Shown: positions 9,740 to 18,552 of the stretch, in pieces
Layout: the number at the start of each line of letters is the position of its first letter
Position numbering within the stretch: the stretch's first letter is position 1
Assembly (NCBI GenBank): GCA_904501675.1
Contig: CAJGCL010000001.1
Location: 1-64,000 of the forward strand
Source of the DNA: Clostridiaceae bacterium
Lineage (GTDB): Bacteria; Bacillota; Clostridia; Oscillospirales; Acutalibacteraceae
Length of the DNA stretch: 64,000 bases
Direction: 5' to 3'
The notes under the pieces: model-generated
The model's database searches: none
Told to the model about the DNA's origin: nothing
The model's input: the letters and a program-made list of their open reading frames with translations, nothing else
Program-made: the position numbers and the translations under genes

Positions 9740-10599
9740 AACGCTCCCCCTTTCGAGAGATAGTTAAGAATAGATTCTTTTGCACCCTCAACAGTATATT
9801 CTGTTTTGCCTAAATCAAAGCCTGCAGATTTAAGTTTTAAGAAAAGTGTTGTAATCTCCGGTACATCGAGTCCTAATGAAGAAAGCATTTCACCTTGGGA
9901 ATAAACTTCTTCAACAGTACCCATAAGATGTATTTTACCATCGTTCATAACAAGAACTCTGTCCGCAACCGCAGCAACATCGTCCATATTGTGAGAAACA
10001 AAAATAACTGTACTGCCTGTTGATTTATTGTAATCTGTTATAAGTTTAAGAAGATTTTCTTTGCCTATAGGGTCAAGACCGGCGGTTGGTTCATCAAGAA
10101 TAAGAACCTTGGGTTTCATTGCAAGAACACCCGCAATTGCAACCCTTCTCTTTTCGCCGCCTGATAAATCAAATGGTGATTTTGATAAATAATCTTCAGA
10201 AAGGTTAACAAAACTAAGCGCTTCGTGAACACGCTCATTTATCTCGTTATCAGTAAGACCCATATTTGATGGACCGAAGGCAATATCTTTATAAACAGTA
10301 GATTCAAAAAGCTGTTGTTCAGGATACTGAAAGCATAGACCAACATTAAAACGACAATTACGCAAAGTTTCTTTTGAAGAATATATATTAACATCTTCAA
10401 AAAGAATTTCGCCTGAATCCGCTTTAAGAAGACCATTAAAATGCTGAAGAAGTGTACTTTTACCTGAACCTGTGTGGCCGATCACGGCAACAATTTCACC
10501 TTGATTGAAATCTACACTTACACCCTTAAGAGCGCCCTTTTCAAACGGTGTGCCTTTAGAATAACCATATATTAAGTTTTTCACCGAAAGAACGGACAT
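9736..10599 (-). CDS. ecfA2: Energy-coupling factor transporter ATPase EcfA2
   Basis: 287 residues from ATG 10599, chosen because GAGGTA lies six bases upstream; the open frame extends to 10782 but only by running into ecfA1. ABC ATPase motifs: Walker A GHTGSGKST, Q-loop in LCFQYPEQQLF, signature LSGGEKRR, Walker B VLILDEPTAGLDP, and H-loop VSHNMDD. EcfA2 pairs with EcfA1 to hydrolyse ATP for the ECF vitamin importer. It lies between ecfA1 and ecfT with the usual tight spacing. Confidence 0.94.
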   Translation of the reverse strand: MSVLSVKNLIYGYSKGTPFEKGALKGVSVDFNQGEIVAVIGHTGSGKSTLLQHFNGLLKADSGEILFEDVNIYSSKETLRNCRFNVGLCFQYPEQQLFESTVYKDIAFGPSNMGLTDNEINERVHEALSFVNLSEDYLSKSPFDLSGGEKRRVAIAGVLAMKPKVLILDEPTAGLDPIGKENLLKLITDYNKSTGSTVIFVSHNMDDVAAVADRVLVMNDGKIHLMGTVEEVYSQGEMLSSLGLDVPEITTLFLKLKSAGFDLGKTEYTVEGAKESILNYLSKGGAL

Positions 10600-10609
10600 T
10601 TTTAATACC

Positions 10610-11443
10610 TCAATTAACCAATTTTTTAAATTCCTCTGTAAATTCCTCTGCAGTAAGAGGGGCAGAAGAAAATCTGATTCCTTGTTTTTCCAACTCAACA
10701 GCAAGTTCCAATGGCTTAGGGACTGTAAGACCAATAGAAGAAAGCAATTCTGCTTCGCTGAACACTTGTAAAGGTGTTCCATCGAGTTTTACTTCACCAC
10801 TATTCATAACAATAACTCTATCTGCCTTAACGGCTTCATCCATAAAATGGGTAACAAGAATTATTGTAATGCCTAACTCATCTTTTAATTTATGGAGAGC
10901 TTCCATAACCTCTTTGCGACCTTTTGGGTCAAGCATAGCAGTAGGCTCATCAAGAACAATACACTTGGTTTGCATTGCAATAATACCTGCAATTGCAACT
11001 CTTTGCTTCTGACCACCGGAAAGCCTGTGAGGCTCATGGTGTCTGTATTCGTACATATCCACCATTTTAAGAGCATCATCGACTCTTTTTCGTATTTCCT
11101 CCCGAGGAAGCCCTAAGTTTTCAGGCCCGAAAGCAACATCATCTTCAACGATTGTTGCAACAATCTGATTATCGGGATTTTGAAAAACCATACCAATTTT
11201 ACGACGGATATTTATTTCGTTGTCTTCATCGGAAGTATCATAACCAAAGGATATAACGTTACCTGTTGACGGCACGAGAAGAGCGTTTATAAGCTTTGCC
11301 ATTGTTGATTTACCTGAGCCATTATGGCCAAGCACACAAGTAAACTGACCTTCATAAAACTCAATGTTCAAATCGCTTATAACGCTATCTTCGCCTTCGT
11401 CGTAAGAAAAACTGACGTTTTTAAATTCAATAATTTTATTCAT
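10610..11443 (-). CDS. ecfA1: Energy-coupling factor transporter ATPase EcfA1
   Basis: 277 residues from ATG 11443 (MNKIIEFKNVSFSY). ABC motifs: GHNGSGKST, Q-loop MVFQNPDNQ, signature LSGGQKQR, Walker B CIVLDEPTAMLDP, H-loop THFMDEA. Its start codon lies one base past the TGA of the methyltransferase gene and only a poor ribosome binding site is seen, so translation is probably coupled to the upstream gene. The open frame reaches 11551 but that extension duplicates methyltransferase coding sequence. Confidence 0.94.
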   Translation of the reverse strand: MNKIIEFKNVSFSYDEGEDSVISDLNIEFYEGQFTCVLGHNGSGKSTMAKLINALLVPSTGNVISFGYDTSDEDNEINIRRKIGMVFQNPDNQIVATIVEDDVAFGPENLGLPREEIRKRVDDALKMVDMYEYRHHEPHRLSGGQKQRVAIAGIIAMQTKCIVLDEPTAMLDPKGRKEVMEALHKLKDELGITIILVTHFMDEAVKADRVIVMNSGEVKLDGTPLQVFSEAELLSSIGLTVPKPLELAVELEKQGIRFSSAPLTAEEFTEEFKKLVN

Positions 11444-11444
11444 A

Positions 11445-12311
11445 TCATTTAGTCCATATAGCAGTTGAACCGCAAGGAAGCACAAGTCCAGTCTGTGTAA
11501 CAGGAAGACCGATTTCATCAGCTTCTGCCTTGCCGCCAAAACGCTTTGCAACAGTTGTATTTAATATGTAGCTCATAACCGCCGGAGAAACGCCTGCGGT
11601 ATAAGAGTTTATTAAAACGGCTAAGGAATTATCAGTTAAAAGCTCTGAACACTGTTCAACAAAGCCGTATATTTCATTTTCAAGCTTCCATACCTCGCCA
11701 CCCGGGCCTCTGCCATATGATGGTGGGTCCATAATGATAATATCGTATTTATTACCTCGCCTTATTTCACGGGCAACAAATTTCATACAATCATCAACAA
11801 TCCATCTTACAGGTTTATCCTGAACGCCTGTTGAAACAGCATTCTCTTTACCCCACTGAACCATACCTTTAGATGCATCAACATGGCAAACGGAAGCACC
11901 TGCTTTAAGAGCGCTTATTGTTGCAGCACCTGTATAACCGAAAAGGTTAAGAACCTTAACATCGTTTCTACCGCTTTTATTAATAATATCTCTGACAAAA
12001 TCCCAGTTGCATGCCTGTTCAATAAAAACACCTGTATGCTTAAAGCCCATTGGTTTAAGATTAAATGTTAAATCTCTGTAGCCAATCTGCCATACTTCGG
12101 GAATTTTTTTATAAAACTGCCAGGCACCACCACCTGAATTGGAACGGATATATCTAGCGTGAGCCTTTTTCCAGAGAGCATTATCTCTTTTCGTGTTCCA
12201 TAAAGCCTGTGGGTCAGGACGGATAAGGAAAATATCTCCCCATCTTTCAAGTCTTTCACCATCAGAACAATCTATAAGCTCATAATCCTTCCAACCATCA
12301 GATACTCGCAT
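11445..12311 (-). CDS. Class I SAM-dependent rRNA methyltransferase (RlmI/COG1092-like)
   Basis: 288 residues. The Rossmann SAM motif is VLNLFGYTGAATISAL with the acidic VDASKGMV strand end. The catalytic/target-base motif IIMDPPSYGRG is of the DPPxY type found in RlmI/RlmK-like 5-methylcytosine and N2-methylguanine rRNA methyltransferases. An N-terminal PUA domain, present in full RlmI, is absent. The target base is not predictable. It starts within the last base of the glmM stop codon and leads directly into ecfA1. Confidence 0.8.
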   Translation of the reverse strand: MRVSDGWKDYELIDCSDGERLERWGDIFLIRPDPQALWNTKRDNALWKKAHARYIRSNSGGGAWQFYKKIPEVWQIGYRDLTFNLKPMGFKHTGVFIEQACNWDFVRDIINKSGRNDVKVLNLFGYTGAATISALKAGASVCHVDASKGMVQWGKENAVSTGVQDKPVRWIVDDCMKFVAREIRRGNKYDIIIMDPPSYGRGPGGEVWKLENEIYGFVEQCSELLTDNSLAVLINSYTAGVSPAVMSYILNTTVAKRFGGKAEADEIGLPVTQTGLVLPCGSTAIWTK

Positions 12312-13684
12312 TAAATTAATCTCTCCTTAATAACTTCCGCTAACTCCTGAGCAAGAACACTGATTTTTTCTTCATCCTTGCCCTCGAGCATTACACGAAC
12401 AAGAGGCTCTGTTCCTGAAACACGAACAAGAACTCTTCCATCTGCACCAAGCTCTTTTTCGGCAGCCTCAATTGCATTTTTAATTTCTTTATCTCTAGGG
12501 AACTTTACTTTACCGAAATCTGAAACACGAACATTAACAAGAACCTGGGGATATACTGTCATCTGACTTGCAAGCTCTGAAAGTTTTTTACCTGTTTCTT
12601 TCATAATACAAAGAAGCTTTAAAGCAGATAATTCACCATCACCTGTTGTTGCATGGTCAAGGAATATAAGGTGACCTGATTGCTCACCACCTATTGAATG
12701 ACCGCCGGCAAGCATATTTTCAAGAACGTATCTGTCGCCAACCTTTGTTTTTTCGCAATTTATTCCGTTTTCTTCACAGAACTTAAAGAAGCCCATATTA
12801 CTCATAACAGTAACAACTGCTGTATCATTTTTAAGCTTACCCTTTTCCTTCATATACTTTGCAAAGATTGCAATAAGCATATCGCCGTCAACAACGTTAC
12901 CTTTTTCGTCAACAGCAAGAAATCTGTCTGCATCGCCATCAAAGGCCAGACCCGCATCACAACCATTACGAACAACAAAATCCTGAAGTACCTCAAGATG
13001 AGTTGAACCGCAATTATTGTTTATATTAGTACCATTAGGATGAGATGCCATAAAGAAGCAATCATCACAAAGTTTCATGAAAAGTTCAGGCGCTGTAACT
13101 GACGCTGCACCATTTGAACAGTCGATTGCTATTTTAAGTCCGTTAAGGTCAAGAATTCCATATTCGGAAAGGTCATCCTTAGCAATTCCGTAAAGGTATT
13201 TGATATAGTCTGCAGCAGCTGTTCTTGAACGCTTGATTCTACCAACATCGCCACCAATTTTGATTGGTGGAACCTGTGATTTATCAAGAATAATACTTTC
13301 GATTTCTTCTTCTATTGAGTCAGGAAGCTTATAGCCATTGCCTTGAAAAATTTTAATACCATTATACTCACATGGATTATGAGATGCAGAAATCATAATA
13401 GCTGCATCATATTTATATTTTCTTACAAGATAAGCTACTGCAGGTGTAGGAATTTCACCTAAAAGGTTAACATCCGCACCAACAGAACAAAGACCGGCTG
13501 CAATTGCGCTTTCAAGCATCTGCGATGATGCCCTTGTATCCATACCAATTAAAACCTTGGGTCTTTCGTTTGTGTGCTCTGTAAGAACCATTGCAGCAGC
13601 TCTACCAATCTGCATAGCAAGCTCACAAGTTATTTCACTGTTTGCAACACCTCTTGCACCATCTGTACCAAATAATCTTCCCAT
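12311..13684 (-). CDS. glmM: Phosphoglucosamine mutase
   Basis: 457 residues. Converts glucosamine-6-phosphate to glucosamine-1-phosphate for UDP-GlcNAc and peptidoglycan synthesis. Motifs: N-terminal FGTDGARG, the phosphoserine loop ISASHNPCEYNG (Ser near residue 102), the metal loop FDGDADRF, the sugar-binding GGEQSGHLI, and the C-terminal phosphate-binding VRVSGTEPLVRV. In many Firmicutes glmM follows cdaA and cdaR; here it is 41 kb away in a ruv/ecf cluster. It overlaps the methyltransferase by one base. Confidence 0.96.
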   Translation of the reverse strand: MGRLFGTDGARGVANSEITCELAMQIGRAAAMVLTEHTNERPKVLIGMDTRASSQMLESAIAAGLCSVGADVNLLGEIPTPAVAYLVRKYKYDAAIMISASHNPCEYNGIKIFQGNGYKLPDSIEEEIESIILDKSQVPPIKIGGDVGRIKRSRTAAADYIKYLYGIAKDDLSEYGILDLNGLKIAIDCSNGAASVTAPELFMKLCDDCFFMASHPNGTNINNNCGSTHLEVLQDFVVRNGCDAGLAFDGDADRFLAVDEKGNVVDGDMLIAIFAKYMKEKGKLKNDTAVVTVMSNMGFFKFCEENGINCEKTKVGDRYVLENMLAGGHSIGGEQSGHLIFLDHATTGDGELSALKLLCIMKETGKKLSELASQMTVYPQVLVNVRVSDFGKVKFPRDKEIKNAIEAAEKELGADGRVLVRVSGTEPLVRVMLEGKDEEKISVLAQELAEVIKERLI

Positions 13685-13695
13685 AAAGTCATCTC

Positions 13696-14748
13696 CTAAT
13701 ACGCTTCAAATGTACCTTGTGTATTATCGTCAATTATTGGTTTATAACCCATATGGCTATAACCTGCAGGTGTAACTTTTCTTCCCCTTGGTGTTCTTGC
13801 AAGGAAACCAAGTTGCATTAAATATGGTTCGTAGACATCTTCAATTGTAACCGCCTCTTCACCGATAAGGGCTGCAATTGTTTCAAGGCCAACAGGTCCA
13901 CCATTATAATTTTCAATCATAGCTTTTAAAAGATTTCTATCAACAAGATCAAGACCAAGCTCATCTATTTCCATTCTTTCAAGAGCTTGTTGAGCGGATT
14001 CTACTGTTATAATGCCGTCACCCATAACCTGAGCATAGTCTCTTGCACGCTTTAAAAGTCTGTTTGCAATTCGAGGTGTTCCTCTCGAACGTGAAGCAAT
14101 TTCCAACGCGCCATCTTTGACCGCTTCAATGCCTAATATATTAGCGCTACGCTGAACTATTCTCGAGAGCTCCTCAGGAGAATAAAGCTCAAGTCTGAGG
14201 ATAACGCCGAATCTGTCTCTGAGTGGTGCTGAAAGCTGACCTGCACGAGTTGTAGCACCAATAAGAGTAAATCGCTTTAAATCGAGCCTTATTGACCTTG
14301 CTGATGGACCTTTGCCTATGATAATATCAAGGGCAAAATCTTCCATCGCAGGATAAAGCACCTCTTCAATGCTTCTTGAAAGGCGATGAATTTCGTCAAT
14401 AAAAAGAATATCACCATCGTTAAGGCTAGTAAGAAGAGCAGCTAAATCACCCGGCTTTTCGATTGCAGGACCCGATGTTACTCTTATCTGAACTCCCATT
14501 TCGTTCGCAACAATACCTGCAAGAGTTGTTTTACCAAGACCCGGAGGACCATATAAAAGAACATGGTCTAAAGACTCTTTTCTTTTTTTGGCGGCTTCAA
14601 TATATATTTTTAAATTTTCTTTTGCTTTTTCCTGACCAACATATTCTTCTAGTGTATGCGGTCTTAAAGAGGTTTCGATTTCGTTATCGCCCATTATAAA
14701 TTCAGGAGCAATAACTCTTTCCTCTTCTGCAATGAAAAAATCATCCAT
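13696..14748 (-). CDS. ruvB: Holliday junction branch-migration ATPase RuvB
   Basis: 350 residues. AAA+ motor that, with RuvA, drives branch migration of Holliday junctions. Walker [10 protein letters not shown], Walker [11 protein letters not shown], sensor 1 GATTRAG, arginine finger region PLRDRFG, and the C-terminal winged helix ending GYLRTPRGRK-like (here [12 protein letters not shown]). It is the last of a ruvC-ruvA-ruvB operon and is followed 11 bases later by glmM. Confidence 0.97.
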   Translation of the reverse strand: MDDFFIAEEERVIAPEFIMGDNEIETSLRPHTLEEYVGQEKAKENLKIYIEAAKKRKESLDHVLLYGPPGLGKTTLAGIVANEMGVQIRVTSGPAIEKPGDLAALLTSLNDGDILFIDEIHRLSRSIEEVLYPAMEDFALDIIIGKGPSARSIRLDLKRFTLIGATTRAGQLSAPLRDRFGVILRLELYSPEELSRIVQRSANILGIEAVKDGALEIASRSRGTPRIANRLLKRARDYAQVMGDGIITVESAQQALERMEIDELGLDLVDRNLLKAMIENYNGGPVGLETIAALIGEEAVTIEDVYEPYLMQLGFLARTPRGRKVTPAGYSHMGYKPIIDDNTQGTFEAY

Positions 14749-14759
14749 AATTTATCTCC

Positions 14760-15374
14760 TTAAAAACGAAGCGTCATATTCTTTAAAGCACCTTTGATAA
14801 GTTCCTCCACAGAAAGTTCAGGTGAAAGCTTACTTACCGCAACAGAAGCCTCTGTCTGAGAATAACCGAGAGCTGTTAAAGCAGCAATTGCTTCTGATGT
14901 ATTTGACATATTGTTAACTGCACTTACTGCGCTTGAAACGGAACTACTTTCAGAAGAAATAAAGCTGACGCTTGATATTTTATCTTTAAGCTCCATAATA
15001 ACTCTCTGAGCAAGTTTAGGACCTACACCATTGGCAGCAGTTATTGCTTTCACATCACCTGAAGATACTGCAACCGCAAAACCATCAGGAGTAAGCTGAG
15101 AAAGAATTGAAAGCGCAGCCTTTGGACCAACACCTGAAACGCTTATAAGAAGCTTGAACGCATCAAGCTCCTGTTCAGTGTAAAATCCGAATAAATCAAG
15201 GGCATCCTCACGAACATTAAGGTATGTGAAAACAGTAGCCTCGTCATTACGAGAGCGATGAACACTTTCAAGAGTATGTCTTGTGGTGTAGCATCTGAAG
15301 CCTACGCCACCGCAAAGGATTGCTATACTCTGTTCATCTGTTTTTAATATTTTACCAGTAAGACTATAGAACAT
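14760..15374 (-). CDS. ruvA: Holliday junction-binding protein RuvA
   Basis: 204 residues. N-terminal OB-fold (MFYSLTGKI), helix-hairpin-helix pair (LLISVSGVGPKAALSIL and ITAANGVGPKLAQRVIMELK), and a C-terminal domain (AIAALTALGYSQTEA) that contacts RuvB. It forms the tetramer that holds the junction. AGGAGGGG precedes the ATG inside the end of ruvC, with one base between the ruvC stop and the start codon. Confidence 0.97.
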   Translation of the reverse strand: MFYSLTGKILKTDEQSIAILCGGVGFRCYTTRHTLESVHRSRNDEATVFTYLNVREDALDLFGFYTEQELDAFKLLISVSGVGPKAALSILSQLTPDGFAVAVSSGDVKAITAANGVGPKLAQRVIMELKDKISSVSFISSESSSVSSAVSAVNNMSNTSEAIAALTALGYSQTEASVAVSKLSPELSVEELIKGALKNMTLRF

Positions 15375-15375
15375 T

Positions 15376-15879
15376 TCAGCCCCTCCTGTTTATTTCATTT
15401 AAAATAAGCGAACCACTTGAATGACCATGGCAAATAGCAAGTGCGAGAGCGTCGGCAGCATCGTCAGGTTTCGGAATTTTATCAAGATGAAGAAACATTT
15501 TAGTCATTTCCTGAACCTGTGTTTTTTCTGCTCTTCCGTAACCGACAATACTTTGCTTGACCTGTAAAGGTGTGTACTCAAAAATCGGTATACCTGCTTT
15601 TTCTATTGCAAGAACAATTACACCTCTCGCCTGAGCAACATCGATAGCGGTTTTTTGGTTTGTGTTGAAATAAAGTCTTTCTATACTTACAGCGTCAGGC
15701 TTAAACTTTTGTAAAAGTTCTGTAAGATCATCATAAATCTTCTGAAGTCTTTTATTAAAAGGCATATCCTTTTCAGTTGTTATTGCGCCATATCCAAGAA
15801 GTGAAAAGTTGTTTTTTTCGTATCTGACAATACCGCAACCAACTATTGCATAGCCGGGGTCAATCCCTAAAATAACCAC
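15376..15879 (-). CDS. ruvC: Crossover junction endodeoxyribonuclease RuvC
   Basis: 167 residues. Resolves Holliday junctions. The four acidic catalytic residues are present: D in ILGIDPG, E in VSIERLYF, and the pair in [10 protein letters not shown] near the C-terminus. It starts with GTG at 15879 behind GGCGGTGA. It heads the ruvCAB operon and has its own strong promoter. Confidence 0.96.
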   Translation of the reverse strand: MVILGIDPGYAIVGCGIVRYEKNNFSLLGYGAITTEKDMPFNKRLQKIYDDLTELLQKFKPDAVSIERLYFNTNQKTAIDVAQARGVIVLAIEKAGIPIFEYTPLQVKQSIVGYGRAEKTQVQEMTKMFLHLDKIPKPDDAADALALAICHGHSSGSLILNEINRRG

Positions 15880-15919
15880 ACTTTCACCGCCTTAAGACAT
15901 ACCAACACATTTTCATGTT

Positions 15920-15949
15920 ATTATACCATAATATAAGACAAAATATCAA
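15920..15949 (-). promoter_or_regulatory. Promoter of the ruvCAB operon
   Basis: Minus strand: TTGATA (15944-15949), 18-base spacer, TATAAT (15920-15925) with an extended -10 (TGG before the hexamer). No LexA-type box (GAACN4GTTC in Firmicutes) was seen near it. This promoter probably serves the whole downstream minus-strand cluster. Confidence 0.75.
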
Positions 15950-15997
15950 CACTTTAAAGCTAATATTTAACAATATGTTCATTATGTTTTAAATATA

Positions 15998-16026
15998 TTG
16001 ATTTTAACATGTTATGTTGATATAAT
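15998..16026 (+). promoter_or_regulatory. Promoter of the SH3b/radical SAM gene pair
   Basis: TTGATT (15998-16003), 17-base spacer, TATAAT (16021-16026). The predicted start lies about 30 bases before the GAAGGAG ribosome binding site of the SH3b gene. Divergent from the ruvC promoter. Confidence 0.75.
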
Positions 16027-16064
16027 ATTTAAAAAGATGTGGCCTATGAAGGAGTAAAATTATT

Positions 16065-16697
16065 ATGTTCAAAGACAAAAACAATGTGGTTTTAGCAATA
16101 TCTGTGGCACTTATAGTATTAGCCGCTATAATAGCAATAGTATCCACTGTAGTAGAAAAAAACAGAATTAACGATAATTCTACAAAACAGGAAGTTATAA
16201 GTACAACTGAACAGACAAAAAACAATTCAAACAACGGAACAACTCTTCCACCACAGACAACTGCGCCAGTAATTCAGGATGGAAATACACCTGGTAAATA
16301 TACTGTTGCTACACAGAATGACCCACTGGGTGTAAGACTTTCACCAAAGTCAGATGCAGAAAGAATTTATGAGTTTGCCAAGGGAAGCGAAATAAATGTT
16401 CTTTGCACATACAATGAATGGGCATTTGTTGAAGCAGACGGCGTAAGCGGTTGGGTTAACCTGAACTATCTTCAATTAAAAGAAAAAGGTGAAACACCAA
16501 AACATAGCTCAGGGAAATATACTATAGGCACTCAGGACGACCCTCTTGGAATAAGAGTTAAGCCACACTCTGATGCACAACGTAACGGAGAAGTTCCAAA
16601 AGGTCAGGAAGTTGAAGTTTTAACTGTTTGCGGTGATTGGGGTTACGTTGAATATGGCGAATATTCAGGTTGGCTCTCATTCCAATATCTTAAATAA
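16065..16697 (+). CDS. Membrane-anchored protein with two bacterial SH3 domains
   Basis: 210 residues. One N-terminal transmembrane helix (about 8-28), a Thr/Gln/Asn-rich spacer (about 35-75), then two SH3b units. Their starts align almost exactly: GKYTVATQNDPLGVRL at 77 and GKYTIGTQDDPLGIRV at 151, a period of 74 residues, each with a W-x-x-V/WV core ending in LNYLQ or LSFQYLK. SH3b domains usually bind peptidoglycan peptides, so an envelope-bound wall-binding role is likely; no catalytic domain is attached. GAAGGAG precedes the ATG. The radical SAM gene begins two bases after its stop. Confidence 0.8.
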   Translation: MFKDKNNVVLAISVALIVLAAIIAIVSTVVEKNRINDNSTKQEVISTTEQTKNNSNNGTTLPPQTTAPVIQDGNTPGKYTVATQNDPLGVRLSPKSDAERIYEFAKGSEINVLCTYNEWAFVEADGVSGWVNLNYLQLKEKGETPKHSSGKYTIGTQDDPLGIRVKPHSDAQRNGEVPKGQEVEVLTVCGDWGYVEYGEYSGWLSFQYLK

Positions 16698-16699
16698 TT

Positions 16700-17590
16700 A
16701 TGTATATTTGCAACGATTGTCCTAGAAAATGTAATAAAGAAAGAAAAGCTCTTGCCGATAACGGTAAGGGCTTTTGCAATATGGGTCAAAACCCTGTAAT
16801 AGCACGAGCTGATTTACACTTTTGGGAAGAACCCCCTATTAGCGCGCAAAATGGTAGCGGAACTATATTTTTTTCAGGCTGTAATCTGCAATGCATTTTT
16901 TGTCAGAACGAGAAAATCAGCAGAGGTAAATTCGGCAAGGAGATAACTATAGATGAGCTAAAAAATGTTTATAAAGACCTTATAGACAAAGGCGCACATA
17001 ATATAAACCTTGTTACCCCATCTCATTTTGTTGATGCCATTATCAAATCACTCGACGAGAAGTTGAGTGTTCCTGTTGTTTACAATTGTGGTGGTTACGA
17101 AAGCATTGAATCACTCGAAAAGCTTGATGGTAAAATTGATATATATATTCCCGATTTAAAGTATTTTTATGATAGCCTTGCTATGTGCTACTCAAAAGCA
17201 CCTGATTATTTCAACATCGCAACAAAAGCGATTAAAGAAATGTATCGACAGACAGGAAATTATATAATCAATGATAATGGCGTTATGGAAAAAGGCGTAA
17301 TAATCAGGCATTTGATTTTACCGGGACAACTCCACAACACAAAAAGAATAATTGATTGGGTTAAAAACAATTTTAATCCTGGCGAAATTTTATTCAGCCT
17401 TATGAGTCAATTTACCCCTATTCCCTCTTGCAATATCGATTCGCTCAACAGACGCCTTACACAGGAAGAATACAACGAAATAGAAGACTATTTATATAAT
17501 TCAGGAATAGAAGACGGTTTTATGCAAGAGCTTTCTTCCGCTTCCGAAGAATATGTTCCACCCTTTAATTTAGGTGAAAAAATCCCATAA
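16700..17590 (+). CDS. Radical SAM protein of the PflA-like/PflX (COG1313) type
   Basis: 296 residues. The radical SAM cluster motif CxxxCxxC is at C61, C65, C68 (SGCNLQCIFCQN). A second cysteine group at the N-terminus (C4, C7, C11, C26) resembles a ferredoxin-like or structural metal site typical of this subfamily. The enzymes resemble pyruvate-formate-lyase activases, but no glycyl-radical enzyme is encoded nearby and the true substrate is unknown. The ATG follows the SH3b stop by two bases with a weak ribosome binding site, so it is probably translationally coupled. Confidence 0.85.
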   Translation: MYICNDCPRKCNKERKALADNGKGFCNMGQNPVIARADLHFWEEPPISAQNGSGTIFFSGCNLQCIFCQNEKISRGKFGKEITIDELKNVYKDLIDKGAHNINLVTPSHFVDAIIKSLDEKLSVPVVYNCGGYESIESLEKLDGKIDIYIPDLKYFYDSLAMCYSKAPDYFNIATKAIKEMYRQTGNYIINDNGVMEKGVIIRHLILPGQLHNTKRIIDWVKNNFNPGEILFSLMSQFTPIPSCNIDSLNRRLTQEEYNEIEDYLYNSGIEDGFMQELSSASEEYVPPFNLGEKIP

Positions 17591-17622
17591 TAATGTAACT
17601 AAATTCAGCCATCCTCATAATA

Positions 17623-17657
17623 TGATAGTGAAGTAAAAAAACTTCAAATCACTATCA
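17623..17657 (+). other. Leader hairpin upstream of the cysteine-rich gene
   Basis: TGATAGTG (17623-17630) pairs with CACTATCA (17650-17657). AAGT and ACTT extend the stem with an asymmetric bulge. There is no T-run, so it is not a terminator. It ends immediately before AGGAGGAAG, the ribosome binding site of the next gene, and may influence translation or message stability. Confidence 0.5.
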
Positions 17658-17669
17658 GGAGGAAGATAT

Positions 17670-18506
17670 ATGGCTGAAAACAAAGCTACACAAGGGTTTG
17701 ACCTTCATCATGTGAAAGAAGCAATCTGTGTTGACACAAACAGAGTTTACGACTCTTGTGCCGATAAAGACTGCCTTGCCGATTTAAGAGTTTACTTAAC
17801 AGATTGCGCACAGAATGTTGTTGAAAACGCAACCTCTGTAAGACCTCGCTCGGCAGAAATACTTAACTGCATCATTGAAGTTGAGAAAGTTCCTTTCAAT
17901 AAAGGCTGCTACTCTGTTGACCTTACATTTTTCGTTAAGGTCTGTCTTGATGCGCTCAATTGCCCTACTGCCCCCGCAACAACAATAGAGGGACTTGTTA
18001 CATTCGGTAAAAAATGTATTCTTTATGGCAGTGAGGGAAATGTTAAAATATTCACCTCAAATTATATTCCTTGCGGTGCAGATGAACAAAACCCTGTTGG
18101 AAACACTAACCCTACAGCAAAGGTACAATGCGTTGACCCGATTATTCTTGATGCAAAAATCTGCAGGGTATGTGATTGCTGTAATACATTAGGCGATTGT
18201 TGTGATTCTGTTCCAAGAAATATCAGCCGTTGCTTTGAGGGCAACTTCTGTTGCAACTGCGAAAAAGCAGTTAAAGTTACATTAGGCATTTTTACAATCA
18301 TTCAGCTTGAAAGAGATGTGCAGATGCTTATTCCTGCATATGATTTCTGTATACCAACAAAGGAATGCTCATGTGATACGGAAGACCCTTGCGATGCATT
18401 CAAGAAGATCTGCTTCCCACTTGACGAATTTTTCCCACCAAATGCAAGGAACGATACCTGTGCAACGCCATTCAACCCCAATAGCTCTTGCGGATGCTGT
18501 AAATAA
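17670..18506 (+). CDS. Conserved cysteine-rich protein of unknown function
   Basis: 278 residues with 30 cysteines (10.8%), including CC pairs and CxC groups between about 168 and 205 and a GCC terminus. No signal peptide or membrane helix. The N-terminal part (about 15-150) is not low-complexity: it contains VYDSCADKDCLADLRVYL, VEKVPFNKGCYSVDLTFF and KKCILYGSEGNVKIFTS, which I associate with a family of uncharacterised proteins in spore-forming Clostridia. Pairs of cysteines suggest metal binding or disulfide cross-linking, as in spore coat proteins, but this is inference. A strong AGGAGGAAG site precedes ATG 17670. It stands alone, closed by a terminator. Confidence 0.75.
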   Translation: MAENKATQGFDLHHVKEAICVDTNRVYDSCADKDCLADLRVYLTDCAQNVVENATSVRPRSAEILNCIIEVEKVPFNKGCYSVDLTFFVKVCLDALNCPTAPATTIEGLVTFGKKCILYGSEGNVKIFTSNYIPCGADEQNPVGNTNPTAKVQCVDPIILDAKICRVCDCCNTLGDCCDSVPRNISRCFEGNFCCNCEKAVKVTLGIFTIIQLERDVQMLIPAYDFCIPTKECSCDTEDPCDAFKKICFPLDEFFPPNARNDTCATPFNPNSSCGCCK

Positions 18507-18510
18507 CAAA

Positions 18511-18546
18511 ACGGAGAAGTTTTCGACTTACTCGAAACTTCTCCGT
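18511..18546. terminator. Bidirectional terminator between convergent genes
   Basis: ACGGAGAAGT-TTCGA pairs with TCGAAACTTCTCCGT around a 5-base loop, with one bulged T. T-rich sequence follows on the plus strand (AATTTTTATTT). On the minus strand the run is short, so it works best for the cysteine-rich gene. Confidence 0.8.
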
Positions 18547-18552
18547 TAATTT

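Noticed and set aside
10600..10782. N-terminal extension of EcfA2
   Set aside because: The extra residues are translated from the overlapping ecfA1 3' end in another frame; a good ribosome binding site marks ATG 10599.
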